Assembly (NCBI GenBank): GCA_019312665.1 | Contig: JAFDCZ010000010.1 | Location: forward strand, 1-52,705 | Source: Deltaproteobacteria bacterium | GTDB lineage: Bacteria; Myxococcota_A; UBA9160; UBA6930 | Length of the DNA: 52,705 bases | Reading direction: 5' to 3' | Part shown: one piece after another, positions 49,540-52,705 of the stretch | Position numbering within the stretch: the stretch's first letter is position 1 | Layout of the letters: each line of letters begins with the position of its first letter | Notes under the pieces: model-generated | What the model saw: the letters and a program-made list of their open reading frames with translations, nothing else | What the model was told of the DNA's origin: nothing | The model's database searches: none | Position numbers and translations under genes: made by a program

Positions 49540-50822
49540 GCGCTCGAGATTCCGTAGGCATGGCGAAGCAGCACGACCGGGTGCACGGCGCTGCGTCCCA
49601 GGCCTTCCTGGATGCGCAGTGCCGAGAGAGGGCAATCCGTGGCCACGTGATCGGGCATGGCATCGTCGATCCCGCCTAACATTTTTCTGGCGACCTTCAG
49701 GGACTCGTCGTGGAAGCGCGCCTGCATGCCCCAGGTTCCATCCACACCGGAGCAGGCGTCGATCAGGACGACCTCTTCGGCGGCAAGCTTCAGGAGGTCC
49801 CGAGAGCGAAAGCCGATGTTCTGGGCGCGGAGGTGGCAAGGCGCGTGGTAGGCGACCTTGCCGAGAGGCACGGAGAAATCGCGCTCCAGCTTCTTGGCGC
49901 GGGCGAGGTCGTAGAGGAATTCCATCAGGTCCTGGGTGTTCTCGGCGACCTTCTGGGCCTCTGCGCTGCCGAGCAGTTTTGGGTACTCGTGCTTCAGCAT
50001 CAGAGAGCAAGAGGGGCCCGGCACGACCACCTTGGCGCCTGCCTCCACATGGGGAAGCAGGTCGGCGACGTTGCGCTCCGCGTTTCGGCGGGCGGAATCC
50101 ATGTCGCCGGTATCCGTGTAGGGCATGCCACAGCAGCGGTCGTAGGCAAGTTCGACCGCGACGTCGCTGTGCTCCAGGACGAGGACCGCCGAACGCCCGG
50201 TGATCGGATCGCTGTAGTTGACGTTGCAGGTGGTGAAGAGGACGGCGCGGCCATTCGCTCCCTCCACCTTCGAACCGCCGCGCTTGGCGAACCAGCGTTC
50301 GACGGTTTCGAAGCTGAAGCTCGGCTGCACCCAATCCCGGTGGATGCCAAGGGTCTTCTCCATCAGCACGCGAGACGCCCGGTTGGTGTTCGCGAAGTTC
50401 ATCAGGGGTGCCGTCAGCGAGCCCAGCTTGCCGATCAGATCGGTCTGCGTCGTGAGCTTTCGCGCCAGCGGCACGCCATCGCGCTTGGCCCGCGCCAGCT
50501 GGTGGCGGCGCATCAAGGCAGGGAAGTCGACATCCCATTCATGGGGCGGGTGGTAGGGACAGTGATTGAAGCAGAGCTTGCAATGGAAACAGAGCTCGTT
50601 CACCCGGTCGAAGCCGGCCATCGCAACGCCCTCGATCTCCCGGTCGGTGGCATCGACCAGGTCGAAGAGCGTGGGGAACGACGGGCAGAGCGGGAGGCAA
50701 CGCCGGCACTGATGACAGATTTCGCCGACACGCCGCAGCTCTCCCTCGATCTTCTCGAGATCGAGGTAGTCCGGGTGCTCGTACCCGATCGTGCTGGGCT
50801 GTTCGGGGAGCTCGACCTTCAT
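49536..50822 (-). CDS. GlpC/HdrD-like Fe-S oxidoreductase with two CCG domains
   Basis: 428 residues from ATG 50822. Two [4Fe-4S] motifs: Cys36-x2-Cys39-x2-Cys42-x3-Cys46 and Cys78-x2-Cys81-x2-Cys84-x3-Cys88. Then two cysteine-rich (CCG) domains: DRCCGMPYTDTG and APCHLRAQNIG with CSGVDGTWGM. Such proteins pass electrons to or from quinone, thiols or heterodisulfide. It is the middle gene of rubrerythrin - Fe-S protein - DUF3501, so it may supply reductant to the rubrerythrin. Confidence 0.9.
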   Translation of the reverse strand: MKVELPEQPSTIGYEHPDYLDLEKIEGELRRVGEICHQCRRCLPLCPSFPTLFDLVDATDREIEGVAMAGFDRVNELCFHCKLCFNHCPYHPPHEWDVDFPALMRRHQLARAKRDGVPLARKLTTQTDLIGKLGSLTAPLMNFANTNRASRVLMEKTLGIHRDWVQPSFSFETVERWFAKRGGSKVEGANGRAVLFTTCNVNYSDPITGRSAVLVLEHSDVAVELAYDRCCGMPYTDTGDMDSARRNAERNVADLLPHVEAGAKVVVPGPSCSLMLKHEYPKLLGSAEAQKVAENTQDLMEFLYDLARAKKLERDFSVPLGKVAYHAPCHLRAQNIGFRSRDLLKLAAEEVVLIDACSGVDGTWGMQARFHDESLKVARKMLGGIDDAMPDHVATDCPLSALRIQEGLGRSAVHPVVLLRHAYGISSA

Positions 50823-50845
50823 GGGGCCCCGACGGCGTGGAAGGA

Positions 50846-50878
50846 AAGGGCACCGCGAGTTGGCCTCGCGGTGCCCTT
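50846..50878 (-). terminator. Strong stem-loop between rubrerythrin and Fe-S oxidoreductase
   Basis: A perfect 14-bp stem (AAGGGCACCGCGAG and its complement) with a 5-base loop, 16 bp after the rubrerythrin stop. In the minus strand it is followed by TCCTTCC rather than a T-run, so it probably acts as a leaky terminator or RNA-stability element, letting rubrerythrin exceed the downstream genes. Confidence 0.75.
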
Positions 50879-50893
50879 CAGGATCCAGACGTG

Positions 50894-51319
50894 CTAGAGG
50901 GTCTCGAGCTCGTCGGCAGCCTTCTGGAAACGCCCAGCATGGGATTTCTCGGCCTTGGCGAGGGTCTCGAACCACTCGGCAACATCGACGTGGCCCTCAT
51001 CCCGCGCCGTCTTGGCCATCCCCGGGTACATCTCGGTGTACTCGTAGGTTTCGCCGGCCACGGCCGCGACCAGGTTCTTGTCGGTCGAGCCGATCGGCTT
51101 GTCGGTTGCCGGATCGCCCGCGGCCTTCAGGTAGTCCAGGTGGCCGTGTGCATGGCCGGTCTCGGCCTCGGCGGTGTCCCGGAACAGGCCACCGACATCG
51201 GGATAGCCCTCGATGTCTGCCTGCTTCGCGAAATACAGATAGCGGCGGTTCGCCTGGGACTCGCCCGCGAACGCATCTTTCAAGTTCTGATGGGTCTTGC
51301 TGCCCTTGAGATCGCCCAT
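50894..51319 (-). CDS. Rubrerythrin-type diiron protein without rubredoxin domain
   Basis: 141 residues. The four-helix diiron pattern is complete: [45 protein letters not shown], and [12 protein letters not shown], giving the expected Glu and Glu-x2-His ligands. There is no C-terminal CxxC rubredoxin domain, so electrons must come from another protein, plausibly the Fe-S oxidoreductase encoded next. Role: peroxide reduction in low-oxygen metabolism. First gene of the trio. Confidence 0.92.
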   Translation of the reverse strand: MGDLKGSKTHQNLKDAFAGESQANRRYLYFAKQADIEGYPDVGGLFRDTAEAETGHAHGHLDYLKAAGDPATDKPIGSTDKNLVAAVAGETYEYTEMYPGMAKTARDEGHVDVAEWFETLAKAEKSHAGRFQKAADELETL

Positions 51320-51463
51320 GGTCCCTCCAACGGTTTGAAACGAGCGGCCATGGTAGACAGGGCAAACCAGCGGGGCCAGCCCGCCGGGAGGTCGGAATCT
51401 TCGGCGGGCAGGGCTGGCCTGGCTCCAATGCGGCTACCCTCCCGCGAAATCGAAGGAGGCCCC

Positions 51464-51862
51464 ATGGAATTGGAACCGGAACTGCCGGCCCTGGTCAGCG
51501 TGATTGCTCTGCTCGAATACATGTTCTTCGCGTTCAAGGTCGGGATGAGCCGCGAGAAGTTCGACGTGCCGGCTCCGGCGGTCTCGGGCCACCCGGAATG
51601 GGAGCGGCTCTTCCGGGTGCAGCAGAACACCCTCGAGCAACTGATGGTCTTCCTCCCGGCTCTCTGGATCTTCTCCCTTCTGATCGGCCCGACCCTGGGG
51701 GCTGCGATTGGCGTGGGCTTCCTGATCGGGCGGCCGATCTACTTTGCGGGCTATGTGAAGGATCCGAAGAGCCGCTCCACCGGCTTCATCATCGGGTTCC
51801 TGACGAATGCGATCTTGTTGTTGGGGAGCTTGGGCGCCGCGGTCTATCACCTCATCTCGTAG
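51464..51862 (+). CDS. MAPEG-family membrane protein
   Basis: 132 residues from ATG 51464 behind AAGGAGG. Four membrane segments (about 8-28, 63-80, 81-98, 108-128) with the MAPEG signature RVQQNTLEQLMVFLPALW and GRPIYFAGYVKDPKSR. MAPEG enzymes are membrane glutathione transferases or eicosanoid enzymes in eukaryotes; bacterial substrates are mostly unknown. It is divergent from the rubrerythrin gene. Confidence 0.9.
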   Translation: MELEPELPALVSVIALLEYMFFAFKVGMSREKFDVPAPAVSGHPEWERLFRVQQNTLEQLMVFLPALWIFSLLIGPTLGAAIGVGFLIGRPIYFAGYVKDPKSRSTGFIIGFLTNAILLLGSLGAAVYHLIS

Positions 51863-51946
51863 GCAGGCTGGGGAGTTCTGGCAGGCAGCGTGCCCGCTTT
51901 CAGCGGGGTGATTGACGATCGAGCCAGCGAGAAGCAACCTCATGGG

Positions 51947-52705
51947 ATGCTCGATCTCGCTCGGCTCGAACGCGTGAAGCTTCGTCGCACACCCTGGGGC
52001 CAACTCCTGATGGCCCGGCTCCTTCGGGTCGATTACGCGTTTCCGCGGAAGACCGAGATCGTCCTCGAGGGCACGGAGCATCTCGAACCCGGCCAGAGCT
52101 ATGTCTTCGCGATGAACCACACGGATCGGTACAACTACTGGCCGTTCCAGTACAGCCTGTATCGCAGGAAGCTCGGGTACACCGCCACCTGGGTGAAGGG
52201 CAAGTACTACGAGAACAACTTCATGGGCGCCTTCATGGATGCCATGAACAACATTCCGCTCCCGTCGCGGGGTTATGTGATCAGCACCGAGTTCCGCCGC
52301 GTCGTGGGTCGCGCGCCATCTTCCGACGAGTACCGCGTACTTCGCGATCTCGCCGACGGCCTCACCAACGAGCCGCCCGAGGCCCTCGCTGAAACCGTCG
52401 GGGACCTGAAGGCATTCCTGCGGGATTTCTCAGAGCTCTTCGAGCGGATGATCGAGCGGGTGATGGAGCTGAACCGGCTGGCGCTGGATCTCGGCCAACA
52501 CCTGCTCGTGTTTCCCCAAGGCACGCGTTCGGTCCGGCTCTCGCGCGGGCATATCGGCGTGGCCCAGGTGGCGCAGCATCTGGGCGTGGACATCGTTCCG
52601 GTCGGCTGCAACGGCTCGGATGGCCTGTACCCCGGCGCGAGCCCGTTCTCCTCGGGCGGGAAGGTGGTGTATCGGATCGGCGCTCCGATTCGCCTCGAGG
52701 GCCCG
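51947..52705 (+). CDS. PlsC-type acyltransferase (3' end cut by window edge)
   Basis: 253 codons from ATG 51947 (an in-frame GTG at 51908 is possible) to the window end. PlsC motif III is clear: VFPQGTRSVRLSRG. Motif I reads FAMNHTDRYNYW: the His is present but the Asp of His-x4-Asp is Asn. A 70-residue helical insertion lies between the motifs (about 115-190), longer than in PlsC. It probably transfers acyl groups to a lipid acceptor; whether the Asn is compatible with catalysis is open. Confidence 0.82.
   Translation, partial: MLDLARLERVKLRRTPWGQLLMARLLRVDYAFPRKTEIVLEGTEHLEPGQSYVFAMNHTDRYNYWPFQYSLYRRKLGYTATWVKGKYYENNFMGAFMDAMNNIPLPSRGYVISTEFRRVVGRAPSSDEYRVLRDLADGLTNEPPEALAETVGDLKAFLRDFSELFERMIERVMELNRLALDLGQHLLVFPQGTRSVRLSRGHIGVAQVAQHLGVDIVPVGCNGSDGLYPGASPFSSGGKVVYRIGAPIRLEGP

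Noticed and set aside
963..49682. GCCTAAC/GTTAGGC heptamers as integron attC core sites (near 963, 8571, 11966, 49676)
   Set aside because: They lie singly inside coding sequence with no paired core or hairpin, and about this number is expected by chance in the window.

Overview
The window is a GC-rich bacterial chromosome segment with short intergenic gaps and many start/stop overlaps of the ATGA type. It comes from a Gram-negative: there is an Mla-type (MCE) lipid transport operon, several lipobox proteins, Tat-exported enzymes and a periplasmic M48 metalloprotease. The house-keeping set (split glycine decarboxylase GcvPA/GcvPB, rubrerythrin, selC, DivIVA-ProC-YggS-Maf) would fit a deltaproteobacterial-type lineage, but the phylum cannot be fixed from sequence reading alone.

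Positions 1-23398 hold the striking part, a cluster of six catalytic (alpha) subunits of the type II DMSO-reductase family of molybdenum enzymes (the family of nitrate reductase NarG, ethylbenzene dehydrogenase, dimethylsulfide dehydrogenase, chlorate and selenate reductase, and steroid C25 dehydrogenase). For six alphas there are only two iron-sulfur beta subunits, one heme-b gamma subunit, one TorD/NarJ-type chaperone and one MobB. The minus-strand operon mobB-gamma-beta-alpha3a-alpha3b-chaperone (14853 to 6103) and the further minus-strand genes alpha2 and alpha1 (4749 to the left edge) all have Tat leaders and are predicted periplasmic. The plus-strand operon (15048 to 23398) encodes a membrane diheme-type cytochrome b, then alpha4-beta2-alpha5-methyltransferase. 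Its alphas have no leader and are predicted cytoplasmic. A Crp/Fnr-type regulator and a hemerythrin lie in the middle. Three intergenic regions carry the same 14-bp core, ATGAC-N4-GTCAT, with FNR-box geometry. This ties the three alpha-bearing transcription units into one probable regulon. alpha3a carries a one-base frameshift, and alpha4 and alpha5 are very similar recent duplicates.

23550-32121 is mixed: a GH29 alpha-L-fucosidase, two small convergent exported proteins, a MoeZ-type ThiF-rhodanese protein (a plausible sulfur donor for molybdopterin synthesis), small proteins, two SCP2-like lipid-binding proteins around a UvrA, a ribosome-hibernation-type protein, and selC (tRNA-Sec) with a partial second copy of its 3' end.

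32193-52705 is mostly house-keeping: a MerR-TPR protein, an M48 protease, the folD-gcvT-gcvH-gcvPA-gcvPB one-carbon operon, FmdB and DUF167 proteins, a REP-associated transposase between inverted repeats, divIVA, proC, yggS, maf, a lipoprotein-mlaE-mlaF-mlaD operon, a rubrerythrin/Fe-S oxidoreductase/DUF3501 trio, a MAPEG membrane protein and a partial acyltransferase. No CRISPR array, rRNA or prophage was seen.
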